Positions 1-8,388 are shown, counted from the stretch's first letter. The stretch is 64,000 nucleotides of DNA from Knoellia sp031844405 (GCA_031844405.1 JAUZVC010000002.1:124001-188000), one strand, 5' to 3'. Notes: a model not told the origin generated them from the letters alone. Made by a program: numbers and translations.

Positions 1-1
1 G

Positions 2-811
2 ATCTCGAACCACCTCGTCGGCCAGGCCGTCTGCGACGACCCGATCGACCAGCGCCACCAGGACATCCTCCCGGCCTCCGTGTGGGGAGACGGCGACCCC
101 GAGGGCGTGCGGCAGCGGGCCGCCGAGCGCATGGCGGACACGGCTCGCGCCGCCGCCAAGCTCGGCGTCGACGTCGTCATCGGCTTCACCGGCTCGGCCA
201 TCTGGAAGTACGTCGCGATGTTCCCGCCGGTGTCCGCGGAGACGATCGAGGCGGGCTACCAGGACTTCGCCGATCGCTGGAACCCGATCCTCGATGTCTT
301 CGACGAGGTCGGCGTGCGGTTCGCCCACGAGGTGCACCCGAGCGAGATCGCCTATGACCACTGGTCGACGGTGCGCACGCTCGAGGCCATCGGCCACCGG
401 GAGGCGTTCGGCCTCAACTGGGACCCGTCGCACATGGTCTGGCAGGACCTCGACCCGGCCGCGTTCATCTGGGACTTCCAGGACCGGATCTACCACGTCG
501 ACTGCAAGGACGTGCGGATGCGCGTCGGCAACGGTCGCAACGGCCGGCTTTCGTCGCACCTGCCGTGGGCGGACCCGCGCCGCGGCTGGGACTTCGTCTC
601 GACCGGCCACGGAGACGTGCCGTGGGAGGACTGCTTCCGCACCCTCGGGGCGATCGGCTACGACGGACCGATCTCGGTCGAGTGGGAGGACGCGGGCATG
701 GACCGGCTCGTCGGTGCGGCCGAGGCGGTGGGCTTCGTTCGACGGCTCGCGTTCGACCGGCCGGAGGCGGCGTTCGACGCGGCGTTCAGCTCGGGCAAGG
801 ACGAGCAGTGA
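2..811 (+). CDS. Sugar phosphate isomerase/epimerase family protein, 5' end missing
   Basis: The reading frame is open from base 2, so the start lies outside the window; about 269 residues are visible. The protein looks like the AP-endonuclease-2-type TIM-barrel family of sugar isomerases/epimerases. Typical pieces are an early NHLVGQAVCDDPID stretch, HEVHPSEIAYD, GLNWDPSHMVWQ and YHVDCKDV, which hold the metal-binding Glu, Asp and His residues of the family, and SVEWEDAGMD near the end. Its stop codon overlaps the GTG start of xylA, so the two are probably co-transcribed and may share a sugar-catabolic role. The substrate cannot be told from sequence alone. Confidence 0.85.
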   Translation: MSNHLVGQAVCDDPIDQRHQDILPASVWGDGDPEGVRQRAAERMADTARAAAKLGVDVVIGFTGSAIWKYVAMFPPVSAETIEAGYQDFADRWNPILDVFDEVGVRFAHEVHPSEIAYDHWSTVRTLEAIGHREAFGLNWDPSHMVWQDLDPAAFIWDFQDRIYHVDCKDVRMRVGNGRNGRLSSHLPWADPRRGWDFVSTGHGDVPWEDCFRTLGAIGYDGPISVEWEDAGMDRLVGAAEAVGFVRRLAFDRPEAAFDAAFSSGKDEQ

Positions 812-1998
812 GCGCCGTCGACTCCCGCGCGGGCGCTGGCGGCTCGGACTTCGCGCCGACCCGCGAGGACAAGTTCTCGTTCGGCTTCTGGACGGTCGGC
901 TGGCAGGGCGTCGACGTGTTCGGCGGTGCCGTCCGCCCGCCGCTCGACCCGGTCGAGGCGGTCCACCGGCTCTCCGACCTCGGCGCCTGGGGCATCACCT
1001 TCCACGACGACGACGTCAGCGACTTCGGCACCTCGACGGCGCAGCGGCTCGAGCAGCTCGCGCCCTTCCGCAAGGCGCTCGACGAGACCGGCCTCGTCGT
1101 GCCGATGGTGACGACGAACCTCTTCTCGCACCCTGTCTTCCGCGACGGTGGATTCACCAACAACGACCGCGACGTGCGTCGCTACGCCATCCGCAAGGTC
1201 GCCGACAACATCGACCTCGCCGTGGAGCTCGGCGCGACGACCTTCGTCGCGTGGGGCGGGCGCGAGGGCGCGGAGTCCGGTGCGGCGAAGGACGTGCGCG
1301 CCGCGCTCGACCGCTACAAGGAGGCGTTCGACCTCCTCGGCGACTACGTCGTCGAGCAGGGCTACGACCTGCGCTTCGCGCTCGAGCCCAAGCCCAACGA
1401 GCCGCGCGGCGACATCCTGCTGCCGACGATCGGTCACGCGCTCGCCTTCATCAACGAGCTCGAGCGGCCCGAGCTCGTCGGCCTCAACCCCGAGGTCGGG
1501 CACGAGGAGATGGCCGGGCTCAACTACGCCCACGGCATCGCCCAGGCACTGTGGCACGGCAAGCTCTTCCACCTCGACCTCAACGGCCAGACCGGTCCCC
1601 GCTACGACCAGGACCTGCGCTTCGGCGCCGGCAACGCCCGTGGCGCGTTCTGGACGGTCGACACCGTCGAGACCGGTGGCTATGACGGGCCGCGGCACTT
1701 CGACTTCAAGCCGCCGCGCACCGAGGACATGGACGGCGTCTGGGCCTCGGCCGCCGGCTGCATGCGCAACTACCTCGTCCTGCGCGAGAAGTCGCGCGCG
1801 TTCCGGGCCGACCCGGAGGTGCAGGAGGCGCTGCGGGCGTCGCGGCTCGACGAGCTTGCGCAGCCGACCCTGGCGGACGGGGAGGGCCTCGACGCGTTGC
1901 GCGCCGAGGCGTTCGACCCCGACGAGGCGGCTGCCCGCGGCATGGCCTTCGAGCACCTCGACCAGCTCGCCCTGGAGCACCTCTACGGCATCCGCTGA
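808..1998 (+). CDS. xylA: Xylose isomerase
   Basis: A 396-residue protein that converts D-xylose to D-xylulose in the cytoplasm. It matches actinobacterial XylA along its whole length: FGFWTVGWQG near the start, TFHDDD (catalytic His region), VAWGGREGAESG, EPKPNEPRGDI (metal-binding Glu), NPEVGHEEMAGLN, HLDLNGQ and HFDFKPPRTED with the metal ligands expected for the two-metal site. The start is taken as the GTG that overlaps the TGA of the preceding isomerase/epimerase gene (GTGA), because it gives the usual family N-terminus just before the conserved FGFWTVGWQG. No xylulokinase gene is seen nearby. A strong hairpin follows the stop. Confidence 0.95.
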   Translation: MSAVDSRAGAGGSDFAPTREDKFSFGFWTVGWQGVDVFGGAVRPPLDPVEAVHRLSDLGAWGITFHDDDVSDFGTSTAQRLEQLAPFRKALDETGLVVPMVTTNLFSHPVFRDGGFTNNDRDVRRYAIRKVADNIDLAVELGATTFVAWGGREGAESGAAKDVRAALDRYKEAFDLLGDYVVEQGYDLRFALEPKPNEPRGDILLPTIGHALAFINELERPELVGLNPEVGHEEMAGLNYAHGIAQALWHGKLFHLDLNGQTGPRYDQDLRFGAGNARGAFWTVDTVETGGYDGPRHFDFKPPRTEDMDGVWASAAGCMRNYLVLREKSRAFRADPEVQEALRASRLDELAQPTLADGEGLDALRAEAFDPDEAAARGMAFEHLDQLALEHLYGIR

Positions 1999-2003
1999 CC
2001 CAC

Positions 2004-2051
2004 CGCGGCTGACGGCGACTTCGCGGCTACGCGGAGTCGCCGTCAGCCGCG
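2004..2051. terminator. Perfect 17-bp hairpin after xylA
   Basis: Arms at 2004-2020 and 2035-2051 are exact inverted repeats (CGCGGCTGACGGCGACT on the left) with a 14-base loop. It starts six bases after the xylA stop. There is no T tract, so it may be a stem-only terminator, a transcript-stabilising hairpin, or one of the palindromic repeats common in this window. Confidence 0.6.
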
Positions 2052-2061
2052 AGGAGAGCGG

Positions 2062-2142
2062 ACGGCATACGTGGAGCGCTGGCGTCCGGCAGGGTGGCGG
2101 CCCAGCAGCCACCGTGCCGGACGCAGGCAGTCCGTATGCCGT
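2062..2142. repeat. Nested intergenic inverted repeat bounded by GGCATAC motif
   Basis: The outer arms ACGGCATACG (2062) and CGTATGCCGT (2133-2142) are exact inverted repeats; inside them GCGTCCGGCA pairs with TGCCGGACGC, and GGTGGC with GCCACC. The whole could fold as one interrupted stem-loop about 80 bases long. It fills most of the gap between xylA and the HerA-like gene. The outer arms are copies of the heptamer that recurs across the window. Confidence 0.6.
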
Positions 2143-2176
2143 GGGGTCACCCGACGCTCGCGCTAGGGTGCCGAAG

Positions 2177-3829
2177 GTGACCGAGAACGCGACGCCCGAG
2201 ACGCCCGCCAGCCCCGCCGCGGCCCAGCCCGCGACCGCCGAGCAGCCTGCTCCGGACGCCGCGCCCACCTCGGAGGCGGCGCCCGCCGCAGGGAACGCCC
2301 ACCTCGACGAGATCCGCGCCGGCTACGCCTTCGACGGCCCGGCGCTCGAGTTCGGCGCGACGGTCATCGACGACACCGCCCACCCCGACGCGCCCGTGCG
2401 GATCCCGCTCGGCGTCCTCAACCGGCACGGCCTCGTCGCGGGTGCCACCGGCACCGGCAAGACCAAGACGCTCCAGCTCATGGCCGAGCAGCTCTCCGGC
2501 CAGGGTGTCCCCGTCTTCCTCGCCGACATCAAGGGTGACCTCTCCGGTCTGGCGAGCCCGGGGGAGCCCAACGCCAAGCTCGCCTCGCGCGCGAAGGATG
2601 TCGGTCAGGACTGGCAGGCCACGGCATACCCCACGGAGTTCCTCTCGCTGGGCGGTCAGGGCAAGGGCGTGCCGATCCGCGCGACGATCACCGACTTCGG
2701 CCCGACGCTGCTCGCGAAGGTCCTCGGGCTCAACGACACCCAGGAGTCGAGCCTCGGCCTCGTCTTCCACTACGCCGACAAGAACGGCCTCGCGCTTCTC
2801 GACCTCAAGGACCTGCGGGCCGTCATCAGCCACCTCGTGAGCGACGAGGGCAAGCCCGAGCTCAAGGCCCTCGGCGGGCTCTCGTCCGCGACGGCCGGCG
2901 TCATCCTGCGCGAGCTCATCGCCTTCGAGGACCAGGGCGCCGACGCCTTCTTCGGCGAGCCGAACTTCGACACCAACGACCTGCTCCGCACCTCCAGCGA
3001 CGGCAAGGGGCTCGTCACCTGCCTCGAGCTGCCCGGGGTTCAGGACCGCCCGGCGCTCTTCTCGACGTTCCTCATGTGGATGCTCGCCGACCTCTTCCAC
3101 GACCTGCCCGAGGTCGGCGACGTCGACAAGCCCAAGCTCGTCTTCTTCTTCGACGAGGCGCACCTCCTCTTCGCCGACGCGAGCAAGGCCTTCCAGGAGG
3201 CGATCGAGCAGACGGTGCGTCTCATCCGGTCCAAGGGCGTCGGCGTCTTCTTCGTCACCCAGTCGCCCAAGGACGTGCCGTCCGACGTCCTCGGCCAGCT
3301 CGGCAACCGGGTCCAGCACGCGCTGCGCGCCTTCACCCCCGACGATGCCAAGGCGCTCAAGGCAGCGGTGAAGACCTACCCGCACAGCGACTACGACCTC
3401 GAGGAGCTCCTCACCTCGCTCGGCACCGGCGAGGCCGTCGTCACCGTCCTGTCCGAGAAGGGTGCCCCGACGCCGGTCGCGTGGACCCGGATGCGCGCCC
3501 CGCAGTCGCTCATGGCGCCCTCGCCCGACGCGCTGATCGACTCGACGGTGGCGTCCTCGCCGCTGGCGTCGAAGTACGCCGCGGTCGCCGACCGCGAGTC
3601 CGCCTACGAGAAGCTCGCCGCGCGCGTCCAGGCGACGACGCCGCCCGCCGAGGCGCCCCAGAAGGCGCCGGAGCCCACGCCGGCCAAGAAGACCTCCGCG
3701 CCCAAGGAGGACCCGGGCCTCGTCGAGCAGGTCGTGAAGTCGAGCGCTTTCCGGTCGGCGCTGCGGTCGGCCGGCACGGTCATCGGCCGCGAGATCACCC
3801 GCTCGATCTTCGGCACGCGGCGGCGCTGA
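2177..3829 (+). CDS. HerA-like ATPase, DUF853 family
   Basis: A 550-residue P-loop NTPase of the DUF853/helicase HerA-like family, whose members are thought to act as DNA-related motor ATPases; the precise role is not established. The N-terminus is Ala/Pro-rich (about 40 residues). Walker A GATGTGKT lies near residues 89-96, followed by LADIKGDLSGL; Walker B FFFDEAH lies near residues 322-328, with FFVTQSPKDVP shortly after, the expected sensor region. The C-terminus is basic and Pro/Lys-rich. The start chosen is GTG at 2177 because TAGGGT at 2164-2169 sits seven bases before it, a leaderless-promoter spacing; the in-frame GTG at 2168 would overlap that box. Confidence 0.85.
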   Translation: MTENATPETPASPAAAQPATAEQPAPDAAPTSEAAPAAGNAHLDEIRAGYAFDGPALEFGATVIDDTAHPDAPVRIPLGVLNRHGLVAGATGTGKTKTLQLMAEQLSGQGVPVFLADIKGDLSGLASPGEPNAKLASRAKDVGQDWQATAYPTEFLSLGGQGKGVPIRATITDFGPTLLAKVLGLNDTQESSLGLVFHYADKNGLALLDLKDLRAVISHLVSDEGKPELKALGGLSSATAGVILRELIAFEDQGADAFFGEPNFDTNDLLRTSSDGKGLVTCLELPGVQDRPALFSTFLMWMLADLFHDLPEVGDVDKPKLVFFFDEAHLLFADASKAFQEAIEQTVRLIRSKGVGVFFVTQSPKDVPSDVLGQLGNRVQHALRAFTPDDAKALKAAVKTYPHSDYDLEELLTSLGTGEAVVTVLSEKGAPTPVAWTRMRAPQSLMAPSPDALIDSTVASSPLASKYAAVADRESAYEKLAARVQATTPPAEAPQKAPEPTPAKKTSAPKEDPGLVEQVVKSSAFRSALRSAGTVIGREITRSIFGTRRR

Positions 3830-3837
3830 CCCTGCTG

Positions 3838-3902
3838 CGACTTATTGCGACTTTCAGCGACTCGTCGCTGCGCTCCTCGTCGCTGAAAGTCGCAATAAGT
3901 CG
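3838..3902. repeat. Palindromic element, 24-bp perfect stem, 17-base loop
   Basis: Arms 3838-3861 and 3879-3902 are exact inverted repeats. The arms contain an AT-rich stretch (CTTATTGCGACTTTC) that stands out from its surroundings. The loop, TCGTCGCTGCGCTCCTC, is identical to the core of the loop at 59745-59763, while the stems differ. It lies 9 bases after the HerA-like gene and could double as its terminator. Confidence 0.8.
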
Positions 3903-4124
3903 GAGGTGGCGTGCCGGGGAGTCGTGCGCTGGCTCATCTCTGGCTCGCTCGAGCGACCGGCGCAGACCGTGCCCGGCGGCGCAGCCATGGCGACGCCGTT
4001 CGTCACGCTCTGCGCCGCTGGTGCGCTCACGCATCTCTGGCTCGCTCGGCCTCCCTCCCCTAGGGTGGAAAAGTGACGCGGACCGCCGGTCGCGTCGACT
4101 TTTTCTCCCCCTCCGAGGACGACG
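3903..4124. other. Intergenic region with short direct repeat and a promoter
   Basis: No gene is seen. The sequence CATCTCTGGCTCGCTCG occurs twice (about 3937 and 4031). TAGGGT at 4061-4066 is a probable -10 box for the phosphoesterase gene; with a transcript start near 4073 this gives a leader of about 50 bases, ending in GAGGA five bases before ATG 4125. Confidence 0.5.
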
Positions 4125-5972
4125 ATGTCTCAGAACCGCCCGACCCTGTCCCGCCGCATGGTGCTGAGCGGCCTCGCCGCCGCCACGCTCGCGCCACCCG
4201 CCCTCTCGTGCGCGACGGCCTCGGCAGCCGAGTCCGGCAGGGCCAGCGAGGTCGGAGCGAAGGCGGCGCGCTCGATGCGGGACCTGCGCGTGCTGCCCTA
4301 CCTCCAGAACCCGGCCAGCACCTCGATGACGATCAGCTGGGTCAGCTATGCCGTCGTTCCGGGCACGCTCACGGTGCGCGGCCCGGGGCTGGGCGGTGGA
4401 CGGCGTCGGGTGAGCAGCACACCGCAGCCGATGCCGATCCTCGGCTACACCGACGCGGAGCGCGCCGAGGAGATCCCCGGTCTCCCGACGGGGTCGTGGC
4501 TGCTGCGCGAGGGCAACGTCAAGCACGTCGTCGACGTCGAGGGACTCCGGCCGGGCACGCACTACACCTACGAGGTCGTGCAGGGACGTGACCGCTACCA
4601 GGGCCGCTTCAGGACGGCTCCGAGCGTGCAGGACTGGGACCGCGTCACCTTCATCGCCATGTCCGACCACGAGACCGAGCCCCGCGGTCGCGTCACCCGG
4701 CGCGAGTGGGCACCCGGTGAGGTCGCCGGGCTGGGCCGGCCCGACGCCGCGGCCGGGTCGACGTGGGACGGCGTCTTCGGCACCACCGTGCTCGCCGGCG
4801 CGCGTGTGCTCCGCTACCCCCTCACCGAGGACGAGGGCTACCTCGCCAACTTGCGCGTCGTCGACGCCAGCAGGCCCGACTTCATGATGTTCCCCGGTGA
4901 CCTCGTGCAGGGCGGTGGCTACCAGCCCGGCTGGGACGAGTGGTTCCGGTGCAACGCCGGCCCCGCGGGTGACCGGCTCGGCCGCATCCCCGCACTCACG
5001 GCGTTCGGCAACTGGGAGAGCTTCGGCGGCGCGGTCAACGGCGGCTACGGCTCCAGCGCCGACCGCTCCATCGTCGTGCGCTCCCGCGGCAAGTACCACG
5101 CCTACTTCGACGCGCCGGACAACGGGACGCCCGAGCACCGCGACAACTACTACGCCATCGACTATGGCCCCTTGACCGTCATCACGCTCGACTCCAACAA
5201 CGGCGAGCCGGACGACGACACCGAGAACTACGAGGGCAACCAGGCCGTCGGCCGCGAGTACCGCGGCCCCGGCACGGACACGCAGAACAACTTCACCGCC
5301 GCCGAGTACGCCGCGGCCGGCGGCACCGACCTGTCCGACTTCAACCCCGGCAGCACCCAGTGGCGCTGGTGCGAGGCGCAGCTGGCGGACGCCCGCGAGC
5401 GAGGCCAGATCATCGTCATGCAGTGGCACCACTCGCCGTTCAGCAGCGGTGAGCACGGCCTGCCGATGTATCACAAGGACACGTCTGGCCAGGGCGGGAC
5501 GCCGATGCGGCAGTACCACGTGCTCGCCGAGCGCTACGGCGTCGCCGCCGTCATCTGCGGCCACAGCGAGCTCTTCGAGCGCAGCTTCGTCGACGAGGAC
5601 GGCGACGGCGTGGGCGTCCACTACTACGACGTCGGCGTCGCGGGCGACGGCCTGCGCGGCGAGCGGCGGGTCGCCGGGCCGGACTCCGAGCGGCTCGACT
5701 ACAACCCCTACCGCCAGTGGACCGCGGACCGCGACGAGCCCGAGGTGTGGGAGGACCGGCGCGGGGTGCGGGTCCTCACCTCAGGCGGCAAGCACTACGG
5801 CCACCTCCACGTCGAGGTCGAGCGCACCCGCGACGGCGCCCGCATGACGATGACGCCGGTGCACGTCTTCCCCGTCGTCGACACCGACTACCGCGTCACC
5901 CGCACGGAGCGCCGTGAGTACGACGACAAGGTGGTCCTGTCGATCCGTCCGGACGGTCGGGTGAGGGCCTAG
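4125..5972 (+). CDS. Tat-exported metallophosphoesterase with N-terminal purple-acid-phosphatase-like domain
   Basis: A 615-residue exported phosphoesterase. Residues 1 to about 35 form a Tat signal (RRMVLSGLAAAT then a hydrophobic run ending SAAES). Residues about 50-160 resemble the fibronectin-like N-terminal domain of purple acid phosphatases (LPYLQNPASTSMTISW, HYTYEVVQGRDRYQGRFRTAPS). The calcineurin-like catalytic domain follows, with FIAMSDHETE, MMFPGDLVQGGGY, TAFGNWESF, MQWHHSPFSS and ICGHSELFE supplying the usual metal-binding His, Asp and Asn residues. The substrate is unknown. It ends by overlapping the stop codon of the convergent gene (CTAG). Confidence 0.88.
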   Translation: MSQNRPTLSRRMVLSGLAAATLAPPALSCATASAAESGRASEVGAKAARSMRDLRVLPYLQNPASTSMTISWVSYAVVPGTLTVRGPGLGGGRRRVSSTPQPMPILGYTDAERAEEIPGLPTGSWLLREGNVKHVVDVEGLRPGTHYTYEVVQGRDRYQGRFRTAPSVQDWDRVTFIAMSDHETEPRGRVTRREWAPGEVAGLGRPDAAAGSTWDGVFGTTVLAGARVLRYPLTEDEGYLANLRVVDASRPDFMMFPGDLVQGGGYQPGWDEWFRCNAGPAGDRLGRIPALTAFGNWESFGGAVNGGYGSSADRSIVVRSRGKYHAYFDAPDNGTPEHRDNYYAIDYGPLTVITLDSNNGEPDDDTENYEGNQAVGREYRGPGTDTQNNFTAAEYAAAGGTDLSDFNPGSTQWRWCEAQLADARERGQIIVMQWHHSPFSSGEHGLPMYHKDTSGQGGTPMRQYHVLAERYGVAAVICGHSELFERSFVDEDGDGVGVHYYDVGVAGDGLRGERRVAGPDSERLDYNPYRQWTADRDEPEVWEDRRGVRVLTSGGKHYGHLHVEVERTRDGARMTMTPVHVFPVVDTDYRVTRTERREYDDKVVLSIRPDGRVRA

Positions 5973-6364
5973 AGACTGAGGAGCGCCCTCGCGTAGGCGC
6001 ACTCGACGTCCGCATCGGTGAGCGTATGCCGGGTGCCCTCGCTCCCGGCATACGTCACCTCCCAGCCCTCCTCGGTGCGCCGCAGCGTCTCGAGCCGGTC
6101 GCCGAGGAGGGCGCGCAGCTGGTCCTCGCGCGGGAGCCAGAGCGCCTTGTCGAGGCTCACCGAGTCGAGGGCCCACTCGGTCGTGCCGTTGAAGCCGAGG
6201 ACGGTCTGCTCGCCGAAGGTCTGCGGTTCGACGGTGAGGTCGCTGACCCAGAAGACCTCACCGGTGAGGAGCTCGGCGTCGATGACGAAGCGGTCGCCGG
6301 GCGCCGGCTCCCAGAGCACCCCGGCCTCGTGGACGACGCGTCGGGCGAGCTCGAGGGTGATCAT
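5969..6364 (-). CDS. Conserved hypothetical protein, soluble, 131 residues
   Basis: I do not recognise a named domain. The protein starts MITLELARRVVHEAGVLW and has a repeated pattern of short beta-like stretches (GDRFVIDAEL, FWVSDLTVE, TVLGFNGTTEWALD), then LPREDQLRALLG and a Trp-containing WEVTYAGSEGTRHT region. It looks like a small cytoplasmic protein of the type found as a conserved actinobacterial hypothetical. It is convergent with the phosphoesterase and shares four bases at the stop codons. Function unknown. Confidence 0.7.
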   Translation of the reverse strand: MITLELARRVVHEAGVLWEPAPGDRFVIDAELLTGEVFWVSDLTVEPQTFGEQTVLGFNGTTEWALDSVSLDKALWLPREDQLRALLGDRLETLRRTEEGWEVTYAGSEGTRHTLTDADVECAYARALLSL

Positions 6365-6397
6365 CGACCCATTCTGACCCGTCCGGTGGGGCAGCGG

Positions 6398-7210
6398 TCA
6401 GGGAGCGACCAACGAGGCCCGCGAGACCGGGAAGTCGAAGAACGTCGTCGGGAAGAGCTCGGGCTTGTGGGTGAAGTGCCACCACTCCTCGGGCAGGTTG
6501 GTGAACCCCTCGGCCGCGAGGACGTCGACGAGGAGGTCGCGGTTGACCCTGGCCTCACCGGTGACGGCCGGGTTTGCGGTGTGCGAGAGGACGTCGAAGC
6601 AGTCGAAGGCCGTGCCCATGTCGAGCGAGGCGTCCGGGACGCGGTCCTCGACCGGGCCGAAGCACGAGCCCTCGGGGTGCGGCGAGTGAGGCGTCGGGCC
6701 GGGGCGGGCGTCGATGCGCTGGATCGTGAGGTCGACGGTGCTTCCGCGGCTGTGCCCGGACTTCGCCGCGATGTAGCCGTCCTCGAAGAGGCGTGACTTC
6801 TCGACGCGGGGATAGAACTCGGACTTCATCTGCTCGTCGTCGAGGTCCTCGGCCCAGCGCACGAAGTGGTCGACGGCTCCCTGCGGGCGGTAGCAGTCGT
6901 AGACCTTGAGGGTCAGTCCCTGCGGCCTCAGCACGTCCTGAGCCCGCGAGAGGGCCTCGGCAGCGGGCCGGGTGAGCAGGCACAGGGGAGCGCGGTAGTC
7001 GTCGATGCGCTCGCCGACGAAGTTGTGGTTCGTCGTGTAGCGGATCTCGTGGACGATGCTCGGGTCCACGTCGCGCAAGGCGACGAACTCGTCAGGAGCG
7101 CTCGGATGTCCCTGTGCCACAGCGCTGCTCGTGGGCACTGCGGTGCTGATGGCCGATGCAACGGCGAGGGTGAGTCCGAGGGCGACGGCGGGGAGGGCGC
7201 GGGGGGTCAT
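6398..7210 (-). CDS. Exported D-Ala-D-Ala dipeptidase, VanX-like (peptidase M15D)
   Basis: A 270-residue secreted zinc peptidase that should cut D-alanyl-D-alanine, a cell-wall dipeptide. The N-terminus is a signal peptide (about 30 residues, LPAVALGLTLAVASAI then AVAQG). The mature part carries VanX-family motifs: IRYTTNHNFVG, YDCYRPQGAVDHFV, SGHSRGSTVDLT (zinc-binding His and Asp) and EEWWHFTH (catalytic Glu and zinc His). In this genomic setting a role in wall turnover is more likely than vancomycin resistance, since no vanH/vanA partners are present. Confidence 0.9.
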   Translation of the reverse strand: MTPRALPAVALGLTLAVASAISTAVPTSSAVAQGHPSAPDEFVALRDVDPSIVHEIRYTTNHNFVGERIDDYRAPLCLLTRPAAEALSRAQDVLRPQGLTLKVYDCYRPQGAVDHFVRWAEDLDDEQMKSEFYPRVEKSRLFEDGYIAAKSGHSRGSTVDLTIQRIDARPGPTPHSPHPEGSCFGPVEDRVPDASLDMGTAFDCFDVLSHTANPAVTGEARVNRDLLVDVLAAEGFTNLPEEWWHFTHKPELFPTTFFDFPVSRASLVAP

Positions 7211-7261
7211 GCGACGTTCCTAGCAGCGCGCACACGACGTCGCCACTGGAAGGCGCCCCCG

Positions 7262-7726
7262 TCACCACCAGGAGACGACCGCGGCTGCCCCACCGATGAC
7301 GGCTGCGAAGCGGATCGCCCGGCCGACGAGACCGGTGAGGAGGAAGACGACCACGGGCACGCGTAGGGCACCCGCGAGCACCGCGATCACGGCATACGGA
7401 GGGATGCCGACGGCAGACGAGACGAGGAGGAGGCCGGCGGCATACCACGGGCGCCCTTCGGTGCGGCAGCGCCAGCGCTCGAGCGCGAGCTTCGCCTTCG
7501 GCTTCTCCATGCGGCGGGCGACGAAGCGGAAACGCTCGAGCTCGCGGCCGCCGTAGTACCAGACGAGCTTGCCCGCCATCTGACCGAGCGATGACACGAG
7601 CACGATGACCCAGGCGGGTGCGTCGCCCTGCGTCACCGTGAGCGCGACGACCGCCTCGATGTTGATGAGCGGGACGAGGGCGGAGGCGACAGCGAGGCCG
7701 GTGACGCTGAGGACCTCACCCCACAT
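7262..7726 (-). CDS. Small DedA/VTT-like membrane protein
   Basis: A 154-residue membrane protein. The start ATG at 7726 lies inside the end of the upstream CDP-alcohol phosphatidyltransferase gene, with an 11-base overlap, so translation is probably coupled. Hydrophobic segments occur near residues 5-35, 38-55, 95-120 and 125-150, with a basic loop (RFRFVARRMEKPKAKLALERWR) between. The arrangement and the VPLINIEAV and GIPPYAVIAVLAG pieces recall the VTT (DedA/YqaA) family of membrane proteins involved in lipid or small-molecule movement. Partnership with the lipid enzyme next to it fits this but is inference. Confidence 0.65.
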   Translation of the reverse strand: MWGEVLSVTGLAVASALVPLINIEAVVALTVTQGDAPAWVIVLVSSLGQMAGKLVWYYGGRELERFRFVARRMEKPKAKLALERWRCRTEGRPWYAAGLLLVSSAVGIPPYAVIAVLAGALRVPVVVFLLTGLVGRAIRFAAVIGGAAAVVSWW

Positions 7727-8348
7727 GGGTGGGCACCGGACCGGGCACGGGAAGGCCGATCCGCAGGAGCCGCACCATCGACCAGCACTTGAGCGCGAGG
7801 AGGCCGAGGGCGATGACGAGCCCGACCTCCATCCACCCGGTGGCGAGGAGGAGCACCGCGAAGAGCGCGCTGTTGACCGCCTTGGCCGGCTTCGACCAGT
7901 TCCACTTCCAGATGGTGCGGTCGACGACGTAGAAGTAGTTGGGGCTGCGGATCGGCCACGCGAGGAAGGCGAGCGACAAGAAGGTGTCGACGACCATGAA
8001 CTCGCCGAGGTAGACGAACACCGCCGGAGCGAGGTCGGGCTGGAGCCAGGCGAGGCCGACATAGAAGGCGCCCGCGTTGAACCGGTCCGAGAAGATGTCG
8101 AGGACCGCGCCGATCCGTGTCTCGCAGTGACGCAGCCGCGCCCACGTGCCGTCGAGGATGTCGCCGACCCAGTAGATGCCGAGCGCGACGACGAGCAGGG
8201 TCAGGCTGCCCTCGACTGCACCCCACGCGGCCACCGCGGCCGACGCGACGGTGCGCACCGCCGTGATGACCGTCGCCCCGGTCCACAGGTGCTCGTGCAG
8301 GATCCCGACGTCGGCCGATGTCCCCCCGTCCAGCACTGGTCCCGGCAT
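7716..8348 (-). CDS. CDP-alcohol phosphatidyltransferase family protein
   Basis: A 210-residue integral membrane enzyme of phospholipid synthesis. The family signature D-x2-D-G-x2-A-R-x8-G-x3-D-x3-D is intact (DILDGTWARLRHCETR followed by IGAVLDIFSD), so it should transfer a phosphatidyl group from CDP-diacylglycerol to an alcohol; the alcohol cannot be assigned. Several membrane segments follow. ATG 8348 is chosen over an upstream start because TATCCT lies six bases before it on the minus strand, the leaderless spacing seen elsewhere here. The small VTT-like gene follows with overlap. Confidence 0.85.
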   Translation of the reverse strand: MPGPVLDGGTSADVGILHEHLWTGATVITAVRTVASAAVAAWGAVEGSLTLLVVALGIYWVGDILDGTWARLRHCETRIGAVLDIFSDRFNAGAFYVGLAWLQPDLAPAVFVYLGEFMVVDTFLSLAFLAWPIRSPNYFYVVDRTIWKWNWSKPAKAVNSALFAVLLLATGWMEVGLVIALGLLALKCWSMVRLLRIGLPVPGPVPTHVG

Positions 8349-8388
8349 TCGCACAGGATAGGTCGCGACGGCCGTCCGCGCGCGCACC

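Noticed and set aside
658..2268. Long open frame on the minus strand opposite xylA
   Set aside because: High GC makes long antisense frames common; composition of the translation (Val/Gly/Arg/Glu-rich, no domain) and the strong xylA match on the other strand show it is not a gene. The same holds for similar frames opposite dnaX, lysC, acs, ponA and others.
4073..4591. Reading frame starting GTG seven bases after TAGGGT, before the phosphoesterase
   Set aside because: It looks like a leaderless gene at first, but it runs out of frame through the phosphoesterase coding region with no sensible protein; the TAGGGT more likely serves the phosphoesterase with a 50-base leader.
6398..7210. Vancomycin resistance gene vanX
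   Set aside because: The enzyme is of the VanX type but has a signal peptide and no vanH, vanA, vanR or vanS near; general dipeptidase in wall turnover is more likely.
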